From Microcoleus sp036705565 (GTDB lineage Bacteria; Cyanobacteriota; Cyanobacteriia; Cyanobacteriales; Microcoleaceae): a stretch of DNA of 64,000 nt. Below the pieces are notes generated by a model. It made no database searches, was not told where the DNA came from, and saw only the letters and a list, made by a program, of their open reading frames with translations. The stretch lies in the NCBI GenBank assembly GCA_036705565.1, contig JAUBUY010000006.1; one strand, given 5' to 3'. Both the position numbers and the translations under genes were made by a program. Of this stretch, positions 35,117-43,528 are shown piece by piece (position 1 is the first letter of the stretch; every line of letters starts with the position of its first letter).

Positions 35117-36190
35117 TTATTTCAACCAGCCCTTCAATCGTTCCGTCACTTGAGGGCGGCGCAGCTTTCGCATTGCCTTATTTTGAATTTGACGGACTCG
35201 TTCGCGGGACAAATTGAACAAACTGCTGACCTCTTCTAAAGTGTAAGGTTCGCCGGTCAGCAAACCGTAACGCATAGCAACAATCTCTTTTTCCCGCTCA
35301 GTCAAAATACTGTCCAACACCTCCAAAATATCTTGGCGCATCATCATCTCATTCATCTGAGCTTCGGGAGATTGCGTCGCGTTATCTTCGAGAACATCCA
35401 AAAGTTCCGAACTTTCTTCTGAGCCGATGCGGTGGTTGAGAGACAAAGATTGCCGACGTACTTGCTGGAGGTAGCGAAGCTGTTCGCAACTAACTTGCAT
35501 TTCTCTAGCAAGTTCAGTTTCACTTGGATTTCGTTGAAGAGAACGCTTCAAATCTCGATAAACTTTTTTGAGTTTATTTAACTGTTCGACAATGTGAACA
35601 GGCAAGCGAATCGTCCGCCCTTGATTGGCAATTGTCCGGGTAATTCCTTGGCGAATCCACCAATAGGCATAGGTAGAAAACTTGTAACCCTTCTCTGGAT
35701 CGAACTTTTCGGCTGCTCGATTTAAACCCAAAGCTCCTTCCTGAATTAAATCGAGAAAAGGCACGCCCCGATTAAGATAGCGTTTGGCAATCGAAACCAC
35801 CAAGCGCAAATTCGAGCTGATCATTTTCCGTTTCGCCGACTGACACTGGTGGCGAAGCTGTTGCATTTGAGTTTCGCTTATCCCCAAAGCCGCTGCGATT
35901 TCAGCTTTTGTCGGCACTCTGTCCAATTCCTGCTGCAAACGCTGTTCTAGTTCATCCAGGGCTACCAATTCTTGAACGCGGCGCGCCAACTCTACTTCTT
36001 CGGCTGCTGTCAGTAGAGGATACCGAGCCATTTCCTTGAACAAAGCTCCCACTGGATCGTCGGCAGACCAGTTGTTGTATGCTGACGATCGAGTTACCGT
36101 CGGACGATCGATCTCGGTGTCTTCATCTTCTGCGATCGCGAATGAGGCTTCGGGTGCCACCGCAAAACTGCCTAGGTCAGATTCTGCCAT
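35117..36190 (-). CDS. Group 2 RNA polymerase sigma factor (RpoD/SigA-like)
   Basis: From ATG 36190 (MAESDLGSF) the protein has 357 residues. Visible regions: 1.2 (DPVGALFKEMARYPLLTAAE), 2 (NLRLVVSIAKRYLNRGVPFL, DLIQEGALGLNRAAEKFDPE, KGYKFSTYAYWWIRQGITRT), 3 (LNKLKKVYRDLKRSLQRNPS), and 4 with the -35 helix-turn-helix (TLEEVSSLFNLSRERVRQIQ). The short N-terminus without a long acidic region 1.1 points to a non-essential group 2 factor (SigB to SigE class) rather than SigA; I cannot say which. The longer frame to 36292 begins MGFGIWDLGF, which is translated ATCCCAA repeat. Such factors redirect transcription in stress or nutrient shifts. Confidence 0.93.
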   Translation of the reverse strand: MAESDLGSFAVAPEASFAIAEDEDTEIDRPTVTRSSAYNNWSADDPVGALFKEMARYPLLTAAEEVELARRVQELVALDELEQRLQQELDRVPTKAEIAAALGISETQMQQLRHQCQSAKRKMISSNLRLVVSIAKRYLNRGVPFLDLIQEGALGLNRAAEKFDPEKGYKFSTYAYWWIRQGITRTIANQGRTIRLPVHIVEQLNKLKKVYRDLKRSLQRNPSETELAREMQVSCEQLRYLQQVRRQSLSLNHRIGSEESSELLDVLEDNATQSPEAQMNEMMMRQDILEVLDSILTEREKEIVAMRYGLLTGEPYTLEEVSSLFNLSRERVRQIQNKAMRKLRRPQVTERLKGWLK

Positions 36191-36261
36191 ATCGTGCTTG
36201 GTGTCGGTGGAAGGATTTGAAAAGTATCCCTTAACTTTAACCAATTTAACCCGAAATTTCC

Positions 36262-36297
36262 GAAATCCCAAATCCCAAATCCCAAATCCCAAATCAA
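36262..36297. repeat. AATCCCA tandem repeat between sigma factor and ABC gene
   Basis: Four CCCAAAT units follow each other and end in CAATTAGTT, where the ABC ATPase stop codon lies. It extends the sigma factor reading frame upstream without a plausible start signal. Confidence 0.7.
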
Positions 36298-37967
36298 TTA
36301 GTTCGGGCTAGTAAAGGAGCAGCCTGCAACAACTGCTGAGTGTAAGGGTGCTGCGGATTAGTAAAAATATCCCTAGTCTTACCGATTTCAACAATTTTTC
36401 CAGCATTCATTACCGCAATACGATCGCAAAAAAATCTCGCCACCCACAAATCGTGCGTAATAAACAGATAAGTCAAATTAAATTCCTGCTTCAACTCCAA
36501 CATCAGCTCTAAAACTTGAGTCTGCACGCTGGCATCCAGCATACTCACAGGTTCGTCGCAAATTATCAGTTGCGGCCGAGTAATCAAAGCACGGGCTATA
36601 GAAACTCGCTGCTGTTGTCCTCCTGACAATTCCCCCGGATAGCGGCGAAAGAAATCCTCCCCTGGACTTAAACCCACCCGCTCTAACATTTGGATTACTT
36701 GTTTTTTAGCTTCGCTGCCATTAGCTAATTTGTGAATAAACAAAGGATCAGCAATACTTTGCCCGACAGTCATCATCGGATTCAGGCAAGCGTGGGGATC
36801 TTGAAAAATCATTTGCATTTCGCGGCGGTGCTTCCTCACAGCATCGCGGTTCAGGGCAGTTATATCTATTCCTTGAAATTCCACTTTGCCGCCAGTCGCG
36901 GTAATTAGCTGCAAAATCGTGCGTGACAAGGTACTTTTGCCGCAGCCGGACTCCCCCACCAGCCCTAGGATTTCTCCCCGTTGTAGCTCTAAACTAACGC
37001 CGTCTACGGCTTTAATTACCTGCCGATTCCTGGAAAACAACTGATCTAATAAATTGCTTTCTAAACTGTAGTGTTGCTGCAAATTGGTTACGGTCAAAAG
37101 AGGCGAATTTGTTAAGTTTGCAGTAACGGCTTCAGTCCTGATTTCCTCGAATGCTAACCCTTTGTCAGAATCGGCTTGAATGTGCAAAGCTGCTTTGAGG
37201 AGCGATCGAGTATATTCGTGCTGCGGTTTTTCAAAAACGTTTAGCACCGGCCCTGTTTCTACAACTTTACCGCCGTACATCACCGCAATGCGATCGCAAT
37301 ACTCAGCCACCATCGCCAAATCGTGAGAAATCAACAAAATAGCCGTTCCCCGTTCCTCACAAAGTCTGGTTAATTCCTGCAAAATCTGAGCAGCTACAGT
37401 TACGTCCAAACTTGTAGTCGGTTCGTCCGCCACAATTAATTTGGGATCGAGCAAAAGAGCCAAAGCAATTGCTACTCTTTGCCGCATTCCGCCGCTAAAT
37501 TCGTGGGGAAATTGCGACCAGCGAGACGCGGGAATTTTCACAGCTTCCAGAGTTTCGATTGCCCGTTTCTTAGCTTGCTTGCGATCCAAATTCGGTCGGT
37601 GAGCTTGCAAAGTCTCGATGCAATGTTCTCCTACAGTCATCAAAGGATCGAGACGAGTCATCGGATCTTGAAAAATCAATGCTACAGCTTCGCCCCGAAA
37701 TTGTCTCAGCCGCGAAGCATTCATATCAAACACCGACTCTCCAGCAAAACTAACTCGCCCCTCAATCAGCGTTGAATCCGGCAGCAACCGCATCGCCGCC
37801 CTTCCCAAAGTTGACTTACCGCACCCAGACTCCCCAACTAATCCGAGCTTTTCCCCCGGTTTCAGCGTCAGGGAAACCCCGTCCACGGCCCAACCGGATT
37901 GGCCCCGCCGCTGGGGATAAGCTACTCGCAGATTGTCAACGGAAAATAGAGAAGAGTCATTAGTCAT
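36294..37967 (-). CDS. Tandem ABC ATPase, peptide/nickel transporter type (DppD-DppF fusion)
   Basis: The 557-residue protein contains two complete ABC nucleotide-binding domains. Domain 1 (about 1-265): Walker A GESGCGKSTLGRAAM, signature FSGGMRQRVAIALALL, Walker B KLIVADEPTTSLD. Domain 2 (about 290-555): GESGCGKSTLSRTIL, LSGGQQQRVSIARALI, QLIICDEPVSMLDASVQ. Both domains also carry the C-terminal extension (QHEYTRSLLKAAL and QHPYTQQLLQAAP) specific to the oligopeptide/dipeptide/nickel family. YejF and GsiA have the same fused design. It would energise uptake of peptides or similar solutes at the plasma membrane. Permease and binding-protein genes are not adjacent, so they must be elsewhere. 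Confidence 0.95.
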   Translation of the reverse strand: MTNDSSLFSVDNLRVAYPQRRGQSGWAVDGVSLTLKPGEKLGLVGESGCGKSTLGRAAMRLLPDSTLIEGRVSFAGESVFDMNASRLRQFRGEAVALIFQDPMTRLDPLMTVGEHCIETLQAHRPNLDRKQAKKRAIETLEAVKIPASRWSQFPHEFSGGMRQRVAIALALLLDPKLIVADEPTTSLDVTVAAQILQELTRLCEERGTAILLISHDLAMVAEYCDRIAVMYGGKVVETGPVLNVFEKPQHEYTRSLLKAALHIQADSDKGLAFEEIRTEAVTANLTNSPLLTVTNLQQHYSLESNLLDQLFSRNRQVIKAVDGVSLELQRGEILGLVGESGCGKSTLSRTILQLITATGGKVEFQGIDITALNRDAVRKHRREMQMIFQDPHACLNPMMTVGQSIADPLFIHKLANGSEAKKQVIQMLERVGLSPGEDFFRRYPGELSGGQQQRVSIARALITRPQLIICDEPVSMLDASVQTQVLELMLELKQEFNLTYLFITHDLWVARFFCDRIAVMNAGKIVEIGKTRDIFTNPQHPYTQQLLQAAPLLARTN

Positions 37968-38323
37968 TAGTCATTAGTCCTTAGTCAATCGATTTTAGAT
38001 TTTAGATTTTGGATTTTAGATTAAAGAATTAAAGCATTAACTTGCGCGAGATAAATTCGGGGGCTTGTATCCTGGATCCTTTCGGTCAGTAGTCAGCGGT
38101 CAGTTGTTATTTGTTATTTGTTATTTAATGGTCAATATCCTGGCTGTTAGTTGTTACTTCTTAGTGTTTCAGAGTTATTAGTTATGGGCAAGAGACGGCT
38201 CTGCTGTTTGTAAATACAAATAAAAATAGCTACAAACAAAGCTTTTATTAGTACATCATTCACCGAGCAACTGATAACTGACAACTGACAACTGACAACT
38301 GACAACTGACAACTGACAACTGA
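37968..38323. other. Gene-free stretch of tandem heptamers and repeat family A
   Basis: 37955-37984 has TAGTCAT heptamers. 37983-38088 is a nearly full family A copy, with GACTTGCGCGAGATAAATTC replaced by AACTTGCGCGAGATAAATTC and a tail to CCTTTCGGTCA. 38110-38140 has GTTATTT units. 38277-38323 is a TGACAAC heptamer array of about seven copies ending at the zinc-ribbon gene stop. No gene is seen. Confidence 0.75.
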
Positions 38324-38908
38324 CTAAATTTCCCTTCGCTTCAACTCAGCTCTCCGCAGTATGTAAGTAGCGGCACAATCTGCGTGAGGATGGTCTGCTA
38401 AAACTTCCGCGAGTTCCAACACATATCCGGCGATATCCGGCCCCAACTTCTCAGTCAGCACTTGACGTTCCCGAGAGGCGAGTTCTTGCACGCGGGCCTT
38501 AGCTTGCCAATTCGGAGAAAACATCTTGTCAATCTCGGTGTGGAATCCCAGACTTTCGAGAATGTCCCACTCGCCGTTATCGCACCAAATGCCCCCGCAC
38601 AACATACAGCGCTCTATGTAAAAGGGCACTCTGCTGAAAGGAACTTTCGCCCGCGACAGATAGTGACCGTCTTCGGGACACAGCGCTGCTTTGCTGTCGT
38701 AGGGAGACGGCGTGAATTCTATGCCGAGAGTCGCTGTCGCATCAGGCTTCTCGGATTTGTTGTACCACTGGCTTTGCTCTTTTTGCCAAGCTTCGTATTC
38801 TCTGCCTGGAATCCAGATACCGTAACAGTTGGGACACCACTGCACCGACATACGGCCGGCTAAGGTACCGCCTTCTAAATTGGGATGTTTACATTTTGGA
38901 CATTCCAC
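38324..38908 (-). CDS. TFIIB-type zinc-ribbon protein
   Basis: This 194-residue protein has two zinc ribbons. The first is at the N-terminus: CPKCKHPNLEGGTLAGRMSV with the second CPNC in VQWCPNCYGIWIPGREYEAW. The second is central: CPEDGHYLSRAKVPFSRVPF and RCMLCGGIWCDNGEWDIL. This CxxC...CxxC-GxWxxxGE pattern is the zf-TFIIB (PF13453) family, found in many bacteria with unknown function. The C-terminal third is a helical domain with conserved charged residues. It is cytoplasmic and has a ribosome-binding-like GGAG before ATG 38908. No neighbour suggests a role. Confidence 0.87.
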   Translation of the reverse strand: MECPKCKHPNLEGGTLAGRMSVQWCPNCYGIWIPGREYEAWQKEQSQWYNKSEKPDATATLGIEFTPSPYDSKAALCPEDGHYLSRAKVPFSRVPFYIERCMLCGGIWCDNGEWDILESLGFHTEIDKMFSPNWQAKARVQELASRERQVLTEKLGPDIAGYVLELAEVLADHPHADCAATYILRRAELKRREI

Positions 38909-38965
38909 CGCTTTATTTCTCCTTGCCTTATTAATTCCCTGTTAATTCAATTATTAATTCTGTAT

Positions 38966-39352
38966 CTAGGCGGGCCCTGAAGAACCAGAATTTTTTTGCA
39001 GCAGCGCGCCACAGTAGCCAATTAGCGTGTTAAGCCGCGCGATCGCCCCAGTTTGCCTCGCCTTTGCTGTCGCTGGCTGGCGCGACGCTTGCAAAAAGGT
39101 GACATCTGTCCCCAATAACCGCAGTTGCTTGTGAATTTCCGTCAAATAGGACTGCTCTGGGGGTGTTTCTGAGGCGTCTAACTCATCGCTTTCGGCTCTC
39201 ATAATTTGGTTTCCGAAAAATTGTTGCACTTTTGTGTATTCGATCGCCAGCGCGGCCCGATCCAGATTCTCCTGTGCAGCAGTTCTTTGTAGTTCTTCTA
39301 GCGCTTGCTGTAATTCTTGGTAGCACTGGCGGCGGTCTTCGGACAATATCAT
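38966..39352 (-). CDS. PatD-like heterocyst frequency control family protein
   Basis: This 128-residue helical protein reads QCYQELQQALEELQRTAAQE, then the conserved SYLTEIHKQLRLLGTDVTFL, QASRQPATAKARQ, and RLNTLIGYCGALLQKN. The SYxTExxKQLRLLxxDxxFxQxARQ and LIxYC elements match what I remember of PatD, which in Anabaena affects how many cells become heterocysts and interacts with cell-division protein FtsZ. PatD-like proteins also occur in cyanobacteria without heterocysts, so its job here is probably something more general such as division. It is divergent from the Rsh gene. The family call is moderate. Confidence 0.6.
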   Translation of the reverse strand: MILSEDRRQCYQELQQALEELQRTAAQENLDRAALAIEYTKVQQFFGNQIMRAESDELDASETPPEQSYLTEIHKQLRLLGTDVTFLQASRQPATAKARQTGAIARLNTLIGYCGALLQKNSGSSGPA

Positions 39353-39814
39353 GATTTTGTAAACAAATTTGTATTTATAATCAAAGTAGATACTTACTTA
39401 AGTTTGCTCATAGGGAGGGAAGCTGTGCGTTTTTGGAGCTATTCCCTGTTTTGTGAGAACTTTTTTTGATTTGCTGCCCTGACTCTACCCTTCTGGCTGC
39501 TGCTTTTAGTTTAGCGTTGCCGGTAAATGCCGATCGCCCGCAACCTCAACGGCTACCGCCAAAATATGCTTATTTTACCCGATTTTCCCCGATCGACAGA
39601 CTGCTGCGGCAGCAGTGGTGTCACTATCTTTTCCTACCTGCGAGGGGGGGCGACTCGGAATTAGATAGGTATAGTTTGAGAAAAATCGACTATTTTTTTG
39701 AATTGCAAATTGTGGCATTCAATTAGTTTAGTATAGCTAAACACATAATTTCGGCAATTCAACCGAAAACCGGCTTTTAACCATTTGTATTTCTAAGTTT
39801 TAAAGGTGTACCCC
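39353..39814. other. Intergenic stretch between divergent genes, nothing assigned
   Basis: This lies between patD-like (minus) and rsh (plus). It contains a small hairpin, CTGCTG-CGG-CAGCAG near 39601-39615, and low-quality short frames. Both promoters must be here but none could be pinned down. Confidence 0.5.
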
Positions 39815-42088
39815 ATGAACGCGAACACTCTGACTCCCTCTCCTTCGATCGATCCTGCTGTAGTTCCCGATTGGCTGCAAGAATGCCTGAATGCTCGATC
39901 GGAGCCTGATGGGGGCCCTAACCCGAATTGTTCGACGGACGACAGCTTAATTTGTCGGGCCTTTGAATTTGCCCGCGACTTGCACGAAGGACAATACCGC
40001 AAATCAGGAGAACCTTACATTTGCCATCCGGTAGCTGTCGCTGGAATACTCCGGTATATGGGCGGCAACAACGTCATGATTGCCGCCGGCTTCCTCCACG
40101 ACATTGTTGAAGATACAGATATTACTCTCGAAGAAATAGAACAGCGGTTCGGCGCCGAAGTGCGACAGTTGGTTGAAGGTGTCACCAAGCTTTCTAAGTT
40201 TAATTTTTCCAGCAAAACAGAGCGCCTTGCGGAAAATTTCCGCCGAATGTTCCTAGCAATGGCTAAAGATATTCGCGTCATTGTCGTCAAACTGGCAGAC
40301 AGGCTGCACAACATGAGAACTTTGGAGCATTTGTCCGAAGAAAAGCAGCGCAGTATTGCCCTAGAAACCCGAGATATTTTTGCTCCCCTAGCGAACCGTT
40401 TGGGTATTGGCCGCTTTAAGTGGGAATTGGAAGATTTAGCCTTTAAATACCTGGAACCTGAAGCTTACCGCGAAATTCAGGAATTGGTGGCGGTGAAGCG
40501 GGCCGATCGAGAAACTCAACTCGCAGAAGTCACAGATAGTTTGCGAGAAAGGCTTGACAATTTAGGCATTAAATGCTATGAAGTTAGCGGTCGTCCCAAA
40601 CATTTGTACGGAATTTATGGGAAGATGCAGCGCCGCCAAAAAGGCTTTAACCAAGTGTACGATATTGCAGCGGTGCGGATCATAGTAGAAACCAATGATG
40701 ACTGTTATCGGGCTTTGGCGATCGTCCACGATTCTTTCCGCCCGATTCCCGGCCGCTTTAAAGATTATATCGGTTTACCAAAAGCCAACCGCTACCAATC
40801 TTTGCACACCGGAGTAATCGGAACCAGCGGCCGCCCCATCGAAGTGCAAATCCGCACCGTAGCCATGCACCACATTGCAGAATACGGCATTGCCGCGCAC
40901 TGGAAATACAAAGAAACCGGCGGTTCTAACACAAAAGTCACCGGCGATGACGAAAAATTTACTTGGCTGCGACAACTCCTTGAATGGCAAAGCGACCTCA
41001 AAGACGATCGCGAATATTTACAAAGCATTAAGGACAACTTATTCGACGAAGATATTTACGTTTTTACTCCTAACGGAGACGTAATTGCTCTCAATAGCGG
41101 ATCAACTCCCGTAGATTTTGCTTACCGCATTCACACAGAAATTGGCAATCACTGCACCGGTGCCAGAGTCAACGGGCGAATGGTGACACTAGACAAGGTT
41201 TTAAAGAACGGCGATATTGTAGAAATCTTGACCCAAAAAAATGGTCATCCGAGTTCCGATTGGCTGAATTTTGTCAAGACAAACGGAGCAAAAAACCGAA
41301 TTCGCCAGTGGTTGAAGCGATCGCACCGAGATGAAAATCTCGCTCGCGGCCGAGAATTGCTGGAAAAAGAATTAGGTAAAAACGGCTTAGAATCTTTGCT
41401 AAAATCTGAACCCATGCAATCGGTGGCTCAGCGCTGCAACTACCACAGCGTCGAAGATTTAATCGCCGGTTTAGGCTACGGCGAAGTCACCCTAAATCTC
41501 GTAGTAAATCGACTGCGAGATTTAGTAAAAGTGCAGCAAAAAATTGAAGCTGCTCCCGCAGCAACCCACGAATTGCCCCAGCTAATACCTGCATCGACGA
41601 CACCGAAACCATTACCGAGTTCGTCTCCGAGCAAATCGCCCATCGCAGGTGTAGAGGGATTGCTCTACCATTTAGCCGGCTGTTGCTGTCCGATTCCTGG
41701 GGAATCAATTATTGGAGTTGTGACTCGCACTCGCGGAATTTCGATTCACCGACAACGATGTTCAAATGTTGAGAGCGTACCTGGGGATCGCTTGGTTCCT
41801 GTGAGTTGGAATTCCAGCAACCGCAATGAATCTCGACCCAACACTTATCCGGTTAACATTCAAATTGAAGCCCTCGATCGAGTGGGAGTTCTCAATGATG
41901 TTTTATCGCATTTGAAGGACAACCAAGTAAACGTCCGCAGCGCTCAAGTCAAAACATATCCCGGATTGCCGGCCTTAATTGATTTGTGCATGGATATCCA
42001 GGATAAACAACAGTTCGAGCGGACTTGTATGCAAATTAAAAAGATGAGCGATATTTTGAATTTGCGGAGGCTGAGTGAAGGGACTTAG
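39815..42088 (+). CDS. Bifunctional (p)ppGpp synthetase/hydrolase, RelA/SpoT family
   Basis: From ATG 39815 the protein has 757 residues. It carries the HD hydrolase (about 45-200; FLHDIVEDTDITLEE gives the metal-binding HD), the synthetase domain (about 235-370; KDYIGLPKANRYQSLHTGVI, with YGIYGKMQRRQKG), a TGS domain (about 395-455; YVFTPNGDVIALNSGSTPVD), and a C-terminal ACT domain (about 675-755; IQIEALDRVGVLNDVLSHL). The conserved cysteine motif AGCCCPIPGESIIG is also present. It makes and breaks (p)ppGpp, the alarmone of the stringent response. Both catalytic halves look intact, as expected for the usual single long Rsh of cyanobacteria. A GTG at 39806 is an alternative start. Confidence 0.96.
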   Translation: MNANTLTPSPSIDPAVVPDWLQECLNARSEPDGGPNPNCSTDDSLICRAFEFARDLHEGQYRKSGEPYICHPVAVAGILRYMGGNNVMIAAGFLHDIVEDTDITLEEIEQRFGAEVRQLVEGVTKLSKFNFSSKTERLAENFRRMFLAMAKDIRVIVVKLADRLHNMRTLEHLSEEKQRSIALETRDIFAPLANRLGIGRFKWELEDLAFKYLEPEAYREIQELVAVKRADRETQLAEVTDSLRERLDNLGIKCYEVSGRPKHLYGIYGKMQRRQKGFNQVYDIAAVRIIVETNDDCYRALAIVHDSFRPIPGRFKDYIGLPKANRYQSLHTGVIGTSGRPIEVQIRTVAMHHIAEYGIAAHWKYKETGGSNTKVTGDDEKFTWLRQLLEWQSDLKDDREYLQSIKDNLFDEDIYVFTPNGDVIALNSGSTPVDFAYRIHTEIGNHCTGARVNGRMVTLDKVLKNGDIVEILTQKNGHPSSDWLNFVKTNGAKNRIRQWLKRSHRDENLARGRELLEKELGKNGLESLLKSEPMQSVAQRCNYHSVEDLIAGLGYGEVTLNLVVNRLRDLVKVQQKIEAAPAATHELPQLIPASTTPKPLPSSSPSKSPIAGVEGLLYHLAGCCCPIPGESIIGVVTRTRGISIHRQRCSNVESVPGDRLVPVSWNSSNRNESRPNTYPVNIQIEALDRVGVLNDVLSHLKDNQVNVRSAQVKTYPGLPALIDLCMDIQDKQQFERTCMQIKKMSDILNLRRLSEGT

Positions 42089-42174
42089 AAATTTAATTTA
42101 GCGGCTGATGCGGGAAATTGGTAAGTAGTAATTGAAAATAAACTTTTCTATTTAAACTCTTAACAATTCCCAAA

Positions 42175-42279
42175 CTATAGCAATCCTTGCAGGAGTCGTA
42201 AATTTTTTACCCCACCCCAACCCTCCCCTTATCAAGGGGAGGGAGTAAGAAATTCACAAATGATTTAGGATTGCTATAG
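42175..42279. repeat. MITE with 13-base CTATAGCAATCCT inverted termini
   Basis: CTATAGCAATCCT at 42175-42187 is perfectly inverted at 42267-42279. The centre has a GC-rich hairpin, CCCTCCCCTT/AAGGGGAGGG. The 105-base length and absent coding capacity fit a miniature inverted-repeat element; this terminal sequence is frequent in filamentous cyanobacteria. It sits 56 bases before the ATPase cassette. Confidence 0.8.
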
Positions 42280-42334
42280 CCGCAGTCGGCTGTTAGCAAG
42301 CAGTAAGAATAATTTACGACAAATAAGTTAAAGC

Positions 42335-43528
42335 ATGGATGACAGTCAGTTAGAAAATCTCCTCAAAGACATTGAATCCGATCGAGTAGAGCGCAAGGCC
42401 TCAACATCCGATAGGGGTAAACTCCGTCAGGCTATATGCGCTTTTGCCAACGACTTGCCAAACCACCAACAGCCAGGGGTACTATTTATAGGTGTTAATG
42501 ATGATGGAAGCTGTGCCAATTTGAGCATCACCGATCAACTGTTACTAACCCTCTCGGATATGCGTTCAGATGGAAATATACTGCCTTTTCCCGCGATAAC
42601 CGTGCAAAAGCGAACGCTTGCGGGATGCGAGTTAGCAGCAGTCATTGTAGAACCATCAGATGCACCCCCTGTCCGCTATGAGGGGCGAATCTGGGTACGG
42701 GTGGGCCCCCGCCGCGCTACTGCCACAGCCGAAGAAGAGCGCCGTCTCTCAGAAAAACGGCGTTCCAGAGATTTACCTTTTGATATTCAATCTTTGCCTT
42801 CCGGGACACTAGATGACTTAAATTTAACTTTATTTCAACAGGAATATCTACCTTCAGCATTGCCTAGTGACATATTAGAAGAAAATCAAAGAACCGTCGA
42901 ACACCAATTAGCATCAGTAAGATTTATTACCAGTTTACCGTCAATTCAGCCAACAAATTTAGGTATATTGGTAGTAGGAAAAGACCCAAGGCAATTGATA
43001 CCGGGTGCTTACATTCAATTTTTGCGAATTGAGGGAACTGAGCTAACCGACCCAATTAAAGACCAGAAAGAAATTGCCGGGCCACTTTCTATGATGCTGA
43101 GAGTGTTAGATGAAATACTGCAATCTCATATCTCAATAGCTTCTGATATTACCGCTCAGTCAGTGGAAATCCAGCAGCCAGATTACCCGTTAGTAGCACT
43201 GCAACAGCTTGCTAGAAATGCGCTCTTGCACCGCACCTATGAAGGGACGTATGCACCAGTAAGAATTACCTGGTTTAGCGATCGCATTGAAATTCAAAAC
43301 CCCGGAGGGCCCTTTGGACAAGTTAACAGACAAAATTTTGGTAGGCCTGGAATCACTGACTACCGCAATCCAAACTTAGCAGAAGCCTTAAAAAATCTTG
43401 GTTATGTACAAAGGTTTGGAATGGGTATCGCCATAGATCGCAATTCACTGCAAAAAAATGGCAGTCCACCACCGGAGTTTGTTGTCGAAGATGCTCATGT
43501 TTTAGTAATTATTAGGAGGCATCCGTGA
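42335..43528 (+). CDS. AlbA/Schlafen-type ATP-binding protein with HATPase-like C-terminus
   Basis: The 397 residues begin with an AlbA_2 (Schlafen-like) domain: ESDRVERKASTSDRGKLRQA, ICAFANDLPNHQQPGVLFIG and VNDDG. The C-terminal half has a GHKL/HATPase_c_4-like region: ALQQLARNALLHRTYEG, RITWFSDRIEIQNPGGPFG and LGYVQRFGMGI. Proteins of this architecture are common in bacteria as predicted regulators; some are encoded in defence loci, but most have no assigned function. Its stop overlaps the start of the next gene by four bases (GTGA), so the two proteins are made together and probably act together. The upstream side is a MITE, which leaves little room for a long promoter. Nucleotide binding is likely; the role is unknown. 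Confidence 0.85.
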   Translation: MDDSQLENLLKDIESDRVERKASTSDRGKLRQAICAFANDLPNHQQPGVLFIGVNDDGSCANLSITDQLLLTLSDMRSDGNILPFPAITVQKRTLAGCELAAVIVEPSDAPPVRYEGRIWVRVGPRRATATAEEERRLSEKRRSRDLPFDIQSLPSGTLDDLNLTLFQQEYLPSALPSDILEENQRTVEHQLASVRFITSLPSIQPTNLGILVVGKDPRQLIPGAYIQFLRIEGTELTDPIKDQKEIAGPLSMMLRVLDEILQSHISIASDITAQSVEIQQPDYPLVALQQLARNALLHRTYEGTYAPVRITWFSDRIEIQNPGGPFGQVNRQNFGRPGITDYRNPNLAEALKNLGYVQRFGMGIAIDRNSLQKNGSPPPEFVVEDAHVLVIIRRHP

